Notes: generated by a model not told the origin, from the sequence alone. A stretch of 19,895 bases of DNA from Wandonia haliotis (GCF_039523435.1 NZ_BAAAFH010000020.1:1-19895), one strand, 5' to 3'. Positions 1 through 7,742 are shown, counted from the first letter of the stretch. Translations and numbers: made by a program.

Positions 1-1
1 T

Positions 2-1039
2 TCTGGCCGGAAGTTACCAGTGGATGATGATTTAGGAGCTATTGCGTATTATCAGCCGGATGTGGTGAGTTATTCGGATTATATGCCGTTTGGGATGCAG
101 ATGGCAGAAAGGAATGGAAGTACAGGAGATTACCGTTACGGCTTCCAAGGGCAAGAGAAGGATGACGAGATAAAAGGTGAAGGGAATTCTGTGAATTATA
201 CTTTTAGAATGCACGATCCAAGGGTAGGGAGATTCTTTGCGGTTGACCCATTGGCTTTAAGATGTCCTTTTTACTCACCTTATGCGTTTAGTGGTAACAG
301 AGTCATTGATGCAAAAGAATTAAAAGGTCTTCAACCTGATATATTAAATGAATCTAACATTGGGTTCGATTTATGGGAATCTTTACTTGATGTAATGGGA
401 TGTATTCCAGTTGCAGGTGAAGTTTTTGATGGTATCAATGCACTTATATATACTTTTGAAGGTGATTATGCCAATGCTGCTATTTCAACTGCGGCCATCA
501 TCCCCGTTGTAGGTGATTTAGGGAAGGCAGGTAAATATATTGTTAAAGTAGGTAAAGTTACTGATGCTACTGTAACAGGAGGAAGAGTGTTTAAAAATGT
601 AGCTAGAGTTCAAAGATATTTAACAGATGTAGCTCAGTATGGAGAAAACTCAGCAAATGCATTATGGGATTCTTGGAAGTTGAGAAAAAGCATGAAAGGT
701 GCTTTGGAGGTAGGAGAACATGCTCATCATTTAATTCCTGTAAATTTGGTGAAAAATAATCAAGTTGTAAAGGATGCTTTAGGTGCAGGCTATGATATCA
801 ACGGAAAAGGAAATGGAATTGGTTTGATACCTGTTAAAAATGGGGGCACCCACGCTAAGCACAAAAAATATACTGAGCAGATTGATATGAAAATAAATTC
901 TTGGGCAAAACAAAATGAGGGGTATACACCCGAACAGGCAAAGGAATTTTTGGAGACACTACAAGAAAGTTTACATAAAATTGTAGAAACGGCGAGTAAA
1001 AAAAATGGTGTTAAGGTTAATGATATAAAATTAGACTAA
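2..1039 (+). CDS. Orphan RHS tip with C-terminal AHH-type nuclease toxin (5' end outside window)
   Basis: The frame is open from the left edge (SGRKLPV...), so the gene is 5'-truncated by the window; the GTG at 20 is only an internal codon. Counting residues from that GTG, the RHS core is at about 1-100 (DYMPFGM, YRYGFQGQEKDDE, MHDPRVGRFFAVDPLA). A hydrophobic pre-toxin segment of the IPVAGEVFDGINALIY / AAIIPVVGDLGKAGKY type covers about 117-177. The toxin, about 225-339, has EHAHHLIP (AHH at 235-237), NGKGNGIGLIP and THAKHKKYTEQI, the layout of the AHH branch of the HNH/ENDO VII nuclease superfamily, which cleaves nucleic acid in a target cell's cytoplasm. The immunity gene follows after one base. 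Family assignment is by motif only. Confidence 0.85.
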   Translation, partial: SGRKLPVDDDLGAIAYYQPDVVSYSDYMPFGMQMAERNGSTGDYRYGFQGQEKDDEIKGEGNSVNYTFRMHDPRVGRFFAVDPLALRCPFYSPYAFSGNRVIDAKELKGLQPDILNESNIGFDLWESLLDVMGCIPVAGEVFDGINALIYTFEGDYANAAISTAAIIPVVGDLGKAGKYIVKVGKVTDATVTGGRVFKNVARVQRYLTDVAQYGENSANALWDSWKLRKSMKGALEVGEHAHHLIPVNLVKNNQVVKDALGAGYDINGKGNGIGLIPVKNGGTHAKHKKYTEQIDMKINSWAKQNEGYTPEQAKEFLETLQESLHKIVETASKKNGVKVNDIKLD

Positions 1040-1040
1040 A

Positions 1041-1682
1041 ATGAATTTATATACTTTAGGTTATTCTGCTAAATATATGATAGGAAATGGAGATTCACAG
1101 GTGTTTTGTCCAATGGCAAAAGATGAAATAAAATCTTTTACTAATGGATACCCCGATATTAAAACTCCACTCATTTTTGAGTTGCATAAAAAAGCCAAAC
1201 TAACAAACTGTCTTTCTCAGGGAGCAATTGCTTCGGGAGGACTATTGATAGATGATAAAACAAAAGATTTGTTAGCCGATTTTATACTTATTAAGCATAA
1301 GTTTTATCCAACAGAAATTATTGGAAAAAAAAATGAAATAATTAAAAATTATTATTGGTTACAAATAGAGGAAGACTTGACAGGAGAAATAGATTATGAA
1401 AAATCTATTTTTTACGAAACAAATGGTGTTTCTAATATTGGAGAAATTAAAATTGATTCTTATCAATGGTATCAAAAGCAAAAAGCAGAAAAAGGGTGGA
1501 AGTTTGGACTAAACGCCAAACTAATAGTATTAAAAAGCGATTCAAAACTAATAAATTATGATTTGTTTAGATTGTTCCCTTTTGAATACAAACTCATTAT
1601 GTCTGAACGATTAAAATCAGCTATTGTAGAAAATAAATTGACTGGTTTTGACACAGAAAAATATAATAAAGTTGGGTGGTAG
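1041..1682 (+). CDS. Probable immunity protein of the AHH nuclease tip
   Basis: This 213-residue protein starts at the ATG one base after the toxin stop, so it is almost certainly cotranslated with the toxin. It has no signal peptide or membrane segment, which fits a cytoplasmic partner neutralising a nuclease. The middle part (GGLLIDDKTKDLLADF, then HKFYPTEI and YYWLQIEE) loosely recalls the Imm11/Imm43 (DUF1629-like) immunity families; this is a weak resemblance from memory. The last codons (W, stop) lie in the GGTAGTGT end of the following IS remnant, so the natural C-terminus may have been cut and replaced. The role is inferred from position. Confidence 0.7.
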   Translation: MNLYTLGYSAKYMIGNGDSQVFCPMAKDEIKSFTNGYPDIKTPLIFELHKKAKLTNCLSQGAIASGGLLIDDKTKDLLADFILIKHKFYPTEIIGKKNEIIKNYYWLQIEEDLTGEIDYEKSIFYETNGVSNIGEIKIDSYQWYQKQKAEKGWKFGLNAKLIVLKSDSKLINYDLFRLFPFEYKLIMSERLKSAIVENKLTGFDTEKYNKVGW

Positions 1683-1709
1683 TGTCGGTAGTGTCTCAAA
1701 CTATCACCT
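1678..1709 (+). mobile_element. Two stacked IS1-type left ends, leaderless (lineage A)
   Basis: GGTAGTGTC (1678-1686) is followed at once by a second GGTAGTGTC continuing as TCAAACTATCACCT (1687-1709). The sequence resembles the terminal repeat of IS1-family elements. The first copy supplies the stop codon of the upstream immunity gene. RHS sequence begins right after the second copy, with neither leader nor transposase. The 9-bp tandem repeat could be a second insertion nine bases inside an older end; IS1 commonly makes 8-9 bp target duplications. Confidence 0.6.
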
Positions 1710-2742
1710 GGCGACAAATGAAACCACCCATAACTACCGCTACGATGCCATCGGGCAACTTGTGCAAGATAAAACCGAAGAAATTGAAAACATCGAGTGG
1801 ACAGTTACCGGAAAAGTAAAGAAAATTGAACGTTATGCGTTTAGTGAAAAACCGGATCTGGCATTTGATTACGACCCAATGGGACAGCGAATTACCAAGA
1901 CAGTGTATCCAAAGTCTGCGCCAGGGATGATAAACACCGAAGGAATTACGAAAACGTATTATGTACGTGACGCACAAGGTAACGTGATGAGTATTTATAC
2001 GTTAAAGACTGAAGATTCGGAAAAGAATTTGTATCTTAGTGAGAGGATGTTGTATGGATCAACCCGCTTAGGAATGGAACAAGTCAACCAAANNNNNNNN
2101 NNTTCTACAGAACCAACAAATATTGACATCAATACCGCGCAACAGCGTGTTGTGGGAGATAAGCGGTATGAGTTGAGTAATCACTTGGGGAATGTGCTGG
2201 CTACCATTTCAGATCGTAAGTTGCCGGAGTTTGATTTGGGAGAAGGGTTGGCGTATTATAAGCCGGATGTCGTTTCTTACTCGGATTATATGCCGTTTGG
2301 AATGCAGATGGCAGAAAGGAATGGTAGTGCTGGAGACTACAGATATGGCTATCAGGGTTCTGAAAAAGACGATGAAATCAAGGGTAGCGGAAACTCTTAT
2401 ACAACGCATTTTAGACAACTTGATCCAAGAATAGGAAGATGGTTGAGCTTAGACCCCAAGATGAGTGCATGGGAGAATCCATACGCTAGTATGGGAAATA
2501 ATCCAATATTTCATAATGATGTTTATGGTGATACTGTTGCAAGGTTTAATAGTAATGGTTCTTTCAAAGAGTTTTTTGATGATGGAAAAACTGATTGGAC
2601 TTGGGAGATCGGGAGTAATGATGGCTCTAATTGGGTGAGTTCTAATACAGGGAAATTTAATGACCCGAGTGTTGATGTTACCGCTATAAAAAACTTTGTT
2701 AATAGTGATGGTGCTGTAGGGATAGGGTACATGGTAGTGTAA
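1687..2742 (+). pseudogene. Orphan RHS tip with toxin truncated by an IS end
   Basis: The frame is open from the IS-type repeat into RHS core (ATNETTHNYRYDAIGQLVQDKTEE from about 1711, then the SNHLGNVLA, DYMPFGMQM and EKDDEIKGSGNS motifs). There is no start codon at the RHS boundary, so it is a displaced 3' fragment. The core ends in the variant LDPRIGRWLSLDPK followed by NPYASMGNNPIFHNDVYGD. About 70 residues of unrecognised toxin (DTVARFNSNGSFKEFF, DWTWEIGSNDG) are then cut: the last codons, M-V-V-stop, come from the GGTAGTGT repeat at 2733. No immunity gene remains. Ten Ns at 2093-2102 interrupt the core. Probably silent and non-toxic. Confidence 0.8.
2093..2102. other. Assembly gap (10 N)
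   Basis: Ten undetermined bases inside RHS core between EQVNQ and STEPTN. The reading frame is retained across them only if the true length is a multiple of three plus one, so it is not certain that the two halves belong to one copy. Confidence 0.95.
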
Positions 2743-2921
2743 CAAACTTGCACCTAGGTTTATTTTATAGGTGTAATTAATTGAAAATCAATAGTAATTG
2801 ATTTATGGTTTTTTGTTTTTGGAACTATCTATGGGGTATTCTTAGGGTAAATAGTGCAAAAGAGGTATCTTAAACGCACTGTTTTCGTATCACGTGTATC
2901 AAACTTGCACCTGATGAAATG
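2733..2921 (+). mobile_element. IS1-family left end, lineage B, cut at the transposase start
   Basis: The outer repeat GGTAGTGTAACAAACTTGCA (from 2733) and inner repeat CGTGTATCAAACTTGCACCT (from 2893) flank a leader nearly identical to the one at 5362-5537. The corresponding G residues of the two repeats are 157 bp apart. The element stops just after the first codons of the transposase (GATGAAATG) because a lineage-A left end begins at 2922. It interrupts the toxin gene of the preceding tip. No right end is visible. Confidence 0.75.
2785..2815 (+). terminator. Weak hairpin plus T-run in the lineage-B leader
   Basis: AAATCAAT (2785-2792) and ATTGATTT (2797-2804) form a perfect 8-bp AT-rich stem with a four-base loop. 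A run of six T follows at 2809-2814. The copy at 5409-5428 keeps the layout with one mismatch. Weak by itself, but placed like the strong hairpin of lineage A. Confidence 0.35.
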
Positions 2922-2969
2922 GGTAGTGTCTCAAACTATCACCTGCCGGTAAAAAGTGTATGTAACTTA

Positions 2970-3000
2970 TTGAAAAATAATAAATAGAAAAATAAATTTG
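2970..3000 (+). promoter_or_regulatory. Bacteroidota-type promoter in the lineage-A leader
   Basis: TTG at 2970-2972, a 20-base spacer, then TAAATTTG at 2993-3000 match the phylum's -33 / -7 (TAnnTTTG) pattern. The start of transcription would fall at about 3005-3008, the first bases of the hairpin. Confidence 0.5.
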
Positions 3001-3002
3001 TA

Positions 3003-4688
3003 TTGAAGCGAGTGGATATTTATATCCACTCGCTTCTTTTTTGTGTAAATAAGACCCTGTATGAACGAAAGTTCGTTCTAAGTGTCTCAAACTATCACCT
3101 GGCGACAAATGAAACCACCTATAACTACCGTTACGATGCCATTGGGCAACTTGTGCAGGACAAGACGGAAGAAATTGAAAACATCGCGTGGACAGTAACA
3201 GGTAAAGTGAAAAAGATTGAACGTTATGCGTTTAGTGAAAAACCTGATTTAGAGTTTGATTACGATCCAATGGGACAACGCATTACCAAGACGGTGTATC
3301 CGAAATCAGCTCCGGGGGTTATTGATGTGGATGGTATTGAAAAAATGTACTATATTAGAGATGTACAGGGTAACGTGATGGCAATCTATACGTTAAAGAT
3401 AGAAAACAGCGAAAAGAATCTGTATTTAACGGAACGGAATTTGTATGGATCGTCTATGCTAGGAATAGAAAAAGTAGAAGAAGTGATTGCATCAACTGAG
3501 TCTAATAATGTGGATATAAATACTCAGCAACAACGTGTTGTTGGAGATAAAAGATTCTATATGCAAAATCATCTTGGAAATGTGCTTGCAACTGTTACAG
3601 ATAGAAAGTTGCCGGAGTTTGATGCTACTGAGAGTTTAGCATATTACAAGCCGGATGTCGTTTCTTACTCGGATTATATGCCGTTTGGAATGCAGATAGC
3701 AGAAAGGAATGGGAGTACAGGGGACTATCGTTATGGATTCCAGGGGCAAGAGAAGGATGACGAGATAAAAGGTGAGGGGAATAGCGTGAATTACAAGTAT
3801 AGGATGCATGACCCTCGTATTGGTAGGTTCTTTGCGATTGATCCTTTGGCGGATAAATATCCATATAACTCGCCTTATGCTTTTAGTGAGAATCGGGTGA
3901 TTGATGGATTAGAGTTAGAAGGACTTGAAGTTTTCGTTATTAATGGAACACTAGGCTCAAGTTCACTTGCTAATCCGGATAATAATGGTTACTCTGCACA
4001 AATTGTTAAAACTAATGTTGGAGGTGGAGATAAAACCATCGCAGAGGTGTTCGGCAATTCAAAGGTATTTAAGCATACTTGGTTAGGAGCTAACAATACC
4101 CAAGCAAGAATTAGCGAAGCAGATTGTTTATTTGAAACGATAACAGCTAATAGAATAGAAGGTGAAGCAATTACGATAGTTGGGCATAGTCATGGAGGAA
4201 ATGTAGCGATCTTGGCAGCTGAAAAAGTTTATCAATACTATAATACACAGGGGATTGAGGTTGAAATAAATCTTGTAACCTTGAATACCCCACACGTAGT
4301 TGAAGGGGGATATGAATTATCAAATGATGCTAGTAAGGGAATTAATTGGATACATGTTTATACGGCAGATGATAAAGTAGTACCTCATGGAGGATATAAC
4401 AAGACGGGACAATTAAATGAAGGAGGTGAAGAATCTGATTTTTTAGGAAGACCTAAAGGTGAATATTCTGTCAAAAAAGATTTTGAAAGTGGTAAATCTG
4501 GATCCACAAGCTACAAGTACCCACAGGCTGACCATAATATAGAATATAAAGACCAGACTAATTTAGGTGATTTATTTAAGAAGGGTGGATTTAAAAATAT
4601 TGTTGGTCATAGAGGTTGGCTGAAAAAGAATACTCAAGAATGGTTACCTAAAGTTGAAAAAACCGTAAATGATGGAAAACCGAATTAA
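3003..4688 (+). CDS. Orphan RHS tip with alpha/beta-hydrolase (lipase-like) toxin
   Basis: RHS core begins at about 3099 (ATNETTYNYRYDAIGQL) and runs to SPYAFSENRVIDGLELEGLE at about 3930. The frame is also open back through the IS leader to a TTG at 3003, giving an accidental or real N-terminal extension; a GTG at 3012 is another candidate. The toxin, about 250 residues, has a lipase nucleophile elbow GHSHGGN (Ser codon 4188-4190), a likely acid in TADDKVVP (Asp codons 4368-4373) and a candidate His in QADHNIEY (codon 4533-4535), the order expected for a Ser-Asp-His hydrolase. It probably attacks membrane lipids, which fits the exported immunity partner overlapping its 3' end. The substrate is inference. 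Confidence 0.8.
   Translation: MKRVDIYIHSLLFCVNKTLYERKFVLSVSNYHLATNETTYNYRYDAIGQLVQDKTEEIENIAWTVTGKVKKIERYAFSEKPDLEFDYDPMGQRITKTVYPKSAPGVIDVDGIEKMYYIRDVQGNVMAIYTLKIENSEKNLYLTERNLYGSSMLGIEKVEEVIASTESNNVDINTQQQRVVGDKRFYMQNHLGNVLATVTDRKLPEFDATESLAYYKPDVVSYSDYMPFGMQIAERNGSTGDYRYGFQGQEKDDEIKGEGNSVNYKYRMHDPRIGRFFAIDPLADKYPYNSPYAFSENRVIDGLELEGLEVFVINGTLGSSSLANPDNNGYSAQIVKTNVGGGDKTIAEVFGNSKVFKHTWLGANNTQARISEADCLFETITANRIEGEAITIVGHSHGGNVAILAAEKVYQYYNTQGIEVEINLVTLNTPHVVEGGYELSNDASKGINWIHVYTADDKVVPHGGYNKTGQLNEGGEESDFLGRPKGEYSVKKDFESGKSGSTSYKYPQADHNIEYKDQTNLGDLFKKGGFKNIVGHRGWLKKNTQEWLPKVEKTVNDGKPN
3005..3042 (+). terminator. Strong intrinsic terminator / insulator hairpin in the lineage-A leader
   Basis: GAAGCGAGTGGATAT (3005-3019) pairs perfectly with ATATCCACTCGCTTC (3022-3036) over 15 bp with a two-base loop, followed by six T. 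It would stop transcription entering from upstream genes. A second copy at 16417 differs only in the loop. Confidence 0.8.
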
Positions 4689-5304
4689 ACTTGTCAGTTT
4701 TTTTATAATAATGCAAACTTCTTTAGTGTGTTTTTGTCAAATACCAGCAAATGCTATTAAAGTAATGCCAAAAGCTAATAAAGTTGGAGATACTGTTGAG
4801 TTATTTAATTATTATTCAAATGGCACTAGTCGAAAATATCTTCTCTTGAAGATTGACAAAAAAGGTAGATATAAGTATAAAGACTTAGATGTTTGGAGAG
4901 GTAAATCATGGGTCACCTATGATAAATACAGCCGTATTAAAACTTATAAATATAAATTCAATGAGGGATTATGGGGGGGCGCAGGAAAAGGAATAGAGTT
5001 GTTGTGTTATGGTGTTGACGGAAGTATTAAAGTACTTTTGCATATTGGTTCTCACAAAAATAGTAAGGGAGAAATTTGCTTAAGTGATTCACTTGTGAAA
5101 AACTTCCGTGCGAATCAAGACTCACAATCTAATCTTTATTGTTACGCAGCATATAAAAAAGGCAGGAATGTTTATTTGACTGATGACTGGCTTTTAGATA
5201 AAAAAGAGCTAAAGAATAAAATAAAAAACTCAGTATTGGAAGATGCGAATAATTTGATAGAAGATTTTCCTTTTAATTTGTTTATTCTTATTCCAAAACA
5301 CTAG
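4672..5304 (+). CDS. Probable exported immunity protein of the lipase-like tip
   Basis: ATG at 4672 (another at 4669) overlaps the end of the toxin gene, indicating translational coupling. The N-terminus (MENRIKLVSFFIIMQTSLVCFC, then QIPANA) has a charged start, hydrophobic core and small residues like a Sec signal peptide, so the mature protein of about 185 residues should lie in the periplasm or at the membrane. The rest (VGDTVELFNYYSNGTSRKYL, KSWVTYDKYSRIKTYKY, GIELLCYGVDG) looks beta-rich and matches no family I can name. An exported inhibitor is what a phospholipase acting on the inner membrane from outside would need. Role from position and export signal. Confidence 0.65.
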   Translation: MENRIKLVSFFIIMQTSLVCFCQIPANAIKVMPKANKVGDTVELFNYYSNGTSRKYLLLKIDKKGRYKYKDLDVWRGKSWVTYDKYSRIKTYKYKFNEGLWGGAGKGIELLCYGVDGSIKVLLHIGSHKNSKGEICLSDSLVKNFRANQDSQSNLYCYAAYKKGRNVYLTDDWLLDKKELKNKIKNSVLEDANNLIEDFPFNLFILIPKH

Positions 5305-5305
5305 T

Positions 5306-5361
5306 GGTAGTGTACTCAATTAGTTGGTAACAAGCTGTTTAGTGTTTAAATTATTGATTTT
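5306..5361 (+). mobile_element. Short IS left-end remnant (type E)
   Basis: GGTAGTGTACTCAATTAGTT starts one base after the immunity-gene stop and lasts 56 bases until a lineage-B left end begins. A 16-base version of the same end occurs at 9984. No transposase of this type is in the window. Confidence 0.45.
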
Positions 5362-6285
5362 GGTAGTGTACTTGCACTTATGTTTATTTTACAGGTGTAA
5401 TTAATTGAAAATCAATAGTGATTAATTTATGGTTTTTTGTTTTTGGAACTATCTATGGGGTATTCTTAGGGTAAATAGTGCAAAAGAGGTATCTTAAACG
5501 CACTGTTTTCGTATCACGTGTCTCAAACTTGCACCTGATGAAATGTCGCTACTGTTCGTGTCTTTGTATAAAAAAAGGAAAACTAAAAGAAACTCAACGT
5601 TATCAATGTACTGTATGCAAGAAATATCAGCAGGATCAATACAGATACACTTCTTATAAGGTGAGCGATGCAGAACTGGTAGATTTATTAAAAGAAGGAG
5701 TAGGGGTCAGAAGCATTTCGAGGATCTTAAAGATCTCTACTACAACGGTTATGAGCAGAATCCTAAAAATTTCAGCGGATTTAAAGCGACCTTATCCCAT
5801 TGTAAAAGGCAACTGTTACGAAGTAGACGAATTATTCACTTATGTAGGCCATAAAAAGAATCGAATTTGTGTTTGCTATTCGTTAGAACCTAAAAGTGGA
5901 GCAATCATTGATGTTGTTGTAGGGAGAAGAAATAAAACGACACTTCGGAAAGTAACTGAAACACTTGTTTTATAAGATGCAAAGCGTATTACAACGGATA
6001 AATTGAATAGTTATAAAGACCTGATTCCTAATAAAATTCACTCTACGAAATTACGAGGGATTAATCATATCGAACGCAAGAACCTGACATTACGAACCCA
6101 TCTGAAACGTCTAAATCGCAGAACGATTGCGTATAGTAAATCAATGGCAATGCTTTTGGCTGTGGTGAGAATTTATTTTTGGTGCTAACTAATGAAAAAT
6201 AGTCGTATTTTCTTCATGAAAAAACAGGTTGACAACCCTATTTTTCAATGGATTTTGCTTATTTTTATTCTGCAAAACAGGGGAA
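5362..6285 (+). mobile_element. IS1-family element, lineage B, with decayed transposase
   Basis: Outer repeat GGTAGTGTACTTGCACTTAT lacks five bases (TCAAA) compared with 2733 and 10000. The inner repeat CGTGTCTCAAACTTGCACCT starts at 5517; restoring the deletion gives the 157-bp repeat spacing. The leader (5378-5516) is followed by the transposase and about 97 bases of 3' sequence (GGTGCTAACTAATGAAAAAT...) that recurs after 17185. No inverted right end is seen before the N run at 6286. Confidence 0.75.
5538..6188 (+). pseudogene. IS1-family transposase, lineage B, with internal stop
   Basis: From the ATG at 5538 the frame gives 146 codons ending at TAA (5973-5975) and then continues in the same frame to TGC-TAA at 6188, 216 codons in all, close to the size of IS1 InsAB-type transposases. 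An N-terminal zinc ribbon (CRYC...CTVC) precedes an HTH region (KEGVGVRSISRILKISTTTV). The DDE residues can be assigned as Asp in YEVDEL (5826), Asp in TTDKLNSY (5997) and Glu in HIERKNLTLR (6072). The TAA removes the last two, so the product is inactive unless the stop is read through or is a sequencing error. Unlike classical IS1, no frameshift is needed to join the DNA-binding and catalytic halves. Confidence 0.85.
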
Positions 6286-6459
6286 NNNNNNNNNNNNNNN
6301 NNNNNNNNNNNNNNNNNNNNNNNNNNNNNNNNNNNNNNNNNNNNNNNNNNNNNNNNNNNNNNNNNNNNNNNNNNNNNNNNNNNNNNNNNNNNNNNNNNNN
6401 NNNNNNNNNNNNNNNNNNNNNNNNNNNNNNNNNNNNNNNNNNNNNNNNNNNNNNNNNNN
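6286..6459. other. Assembly gap (174 N)
   Basis: The left flank is the IS 3' sequence and the right flank is RHS core at MQMPNRNG. The junction between IS and tip is therefore not observed here. Confidence 0.95.
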
Positions 6460-7160
6460 AATGCAGATGCCGAACAGGAATGGAAGTACAGGGGGAGTAT
6501 CGTTATGGCTTCCAGGGACAGGAGAAGGATGACGAGGTCAAGGGTGAAGGAAAATCAATTAATTACAAATACCGTATGCACGACCCGAGGGTGGGGAGGT
6601 TCTTTGCGCTTGACCCGTTGGCTCCGAAGTATCCGCATAATAGTCCTTATGCTTTTAGTGAAAATAGGTTAATTGATGGTGTTGAACTCGAAGGTTTAGA
6701 GGTTACATTGGTTGGTAAAAATGTAACTGGTGTTGTAGGATTAAGTGGTTCAGTCGAAGGTGGGGTTGCTATTGATTGGAATACAGGAAATATATATTCT
6801 TATGGCTCTACAGCTGTTGGTATTCAAAGCGATGTGAGTATCTCTTCCACTTTTTCTATTACACATTATCAAATTATGAATGATATAAAAGACCTTGAAG
6901 GTTTTGGAGCTGAGGGAAATGTTTCCACTGCTAAATGGGGGACAACATTATCTTTTGGAGTAGCTTCCTCTGGAGGGCATATAGGTGTGAACTTTCAAAT
7001 TGGAGTTGGAGCAGGAATTGCACCAGCAAGCGCTGGCGCTGCTGTTTCGCACACTGAACTAAAGCCAATAAGTGATGGAGCAGATAAGATATTTGCCATT
7101 AATATTCTTAAAGAATCGGCAATAAAAATAGCAAAAGAATTGTCTCCTCTTTATATTTAA
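6460..7160 (+). pseudogene. Orphan RHS tip with glycine-rich, possibly membrane-active toxin; frameshift in core
   Basis: RHS core appears after the gap as MQMPNRNGSTG in one frame, then GEYRYGFQGQEKDDEVKGEG in another. The switch is at a run of five G (6491-6495), where four would keep the frame. The core ends with DPLAPKYPHNSPYAFSENRLIDG. The toxin, about 160 residues, is rich in Gly, Ser and Val (GVVGLSGSVEGGVAIDWN, SGGHIGVNFQIGVGAGIAPA) and has no catalytic motif that I can see. Together with membrane-type neighbours downstream this suggests a pore former or other membrane-active toxin, but no family is recognised. The 5' end is lost in the gap. Confidence 0.7.
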
Positions 7161-7193
7161 CACTCTGCATTAATTGATGAAAAAAACAAGTAT

Positions 7194-7403
7194 ATGAATG
7201 ATATTAATGTTTTGGAGAATTCAATGCAATACCAAGATAATAATGAAGGTCGGGAGGTTATTCAAAAGGAAATAGATAAGGCTAAATCAAAAGTCGTATT
7301 ATATAATTCAAAAATAAAAGATATTGAAAGTAAAATAAACCCTATGATTGAAAGATTTCAAAATATTACAGATGCAGTATTAAAATTAGAAAGTGATGGA
7401 TAA
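7194..7403 (+). CDS. Small coiled-coil-like hypothetical protein
   Basis: The product has 69 residues, mostly charged and helical (EVIQKEIDKAKSKVVLYNSKIKDIESKINPMIERF), with a heptad-like spacing of hydrophobic residues. It lies 33 bases after the tip's stop, and its last eight bases overlap the ATG of the next gene, so the two are probably cotranslated. No signal peptide. It may be part of a two-component immunity unit or a fragment of an older gene. Function unknown. Confidence 0.5.
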   Translation: MNDINVLENSMQYQDNNEGREVIQKEIDKAKSKVVLYNSKIKDIESKINPMIERFQNITDAVLKLESDG

Positions 7404-7677
7404 AAATAAACTTTTAATTATTTATTTTTTAGTAATTATTTCAATGAGTTTTTATTTTGGGATTTTTACAGGTGTAGATTTCGTATTAGTGATTTTCTTT
7501 TTCATTTTTTTTCCATTTACTATCATGTTTGGTAGGAAGCAGATAAACTTAAAGAAAAACATGGGAAATAAAATAATCAAAAAAGAAAGAAATATTTTAT
7601 TTATATATTGTTTACTAGCTATCTTTTTTTTAATTATTATCTCAATTATTAAACTTTCTTTAATGAATTCGAAATAA
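7396..7677 (+). CDS. Small membrane protein, probable immunity protein
   Basis: ATG at 7396 overlaps the preceding gene's end; a GTG one codon upstream is less likely. The 93 residues hold three hydrophobic segments (LLIIYFLVIISMSFYFGIF; FVLVIFFFIFFPFTIMF; ILFIYCLLAIFFLIIISI) separated by basic stretches, an integral inner-membrane protein. Small polytopic immunity proteins are known partners of pore-forming and other membrane-acting toxins, which suits the glycine-rich tip upstream. No sequence family is recognised; the role rests on position and topology. Confidence 0.55.
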   Translation: MDKNKLLIIYFLVIISMSFYFGIFTGVDFVLVIFFFIFFPFTIMFGRKQINLKKNMGNKIIKKERNILFIYCLLAIFFLIIISIIKLSLMNSK

Positions 7678-7742
7678 AAAAGAATGATAAGTAACTCTCA
7701 ACACAACTCCCAAGAAAAAAATGAATAACCCCTCGGTAGATC

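Larger units (their letters stand above)
2922..3102 (+). mobile_element. IS1-family left end, lineage A, with leader, fused to an RHS tip
   Basis: Outer repeat GGTAGTGTCTCAAACTATCA starts at 2922 and inner repeat AGTGTCTCAAACTATCACCT at 3081, with 156 bp between corresponding bases. The leader is nearly identical to 16334-16493 and carries the same promoter-like sequence, 15-bp hairpin and small inverted repeat. In the copy at 16334 the inner repeat runs into transposase; here it runs directly into RHS sequence (GGCGACAAATG). Confidence 0.75.

Noticed and set aside
1696..1977. Minus-strand open frames over RHS core (also 32-214, 2209-2418, 13163-13444)
   Set aside because: They lie antisense to strongly conserved RHS coding sequence, recur only because the RHS repeats recur, and resemble no protein.
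3063..3078. GAACGAA-AG-TTCGTTC inverted repeat as an operator
   Set aside because: It is next to the inner repeat and may matter, but the copy at about 16474 has a broken arm, so conservation does not support a separate site.
6230..6250. IS right end near GGTTGACAACCCTATT
   Set aside because: It is not an inverted match to GGTAGTGTMTCAAAC, and the corresponding bases near 17226 differ, so it is not conserved as an end.
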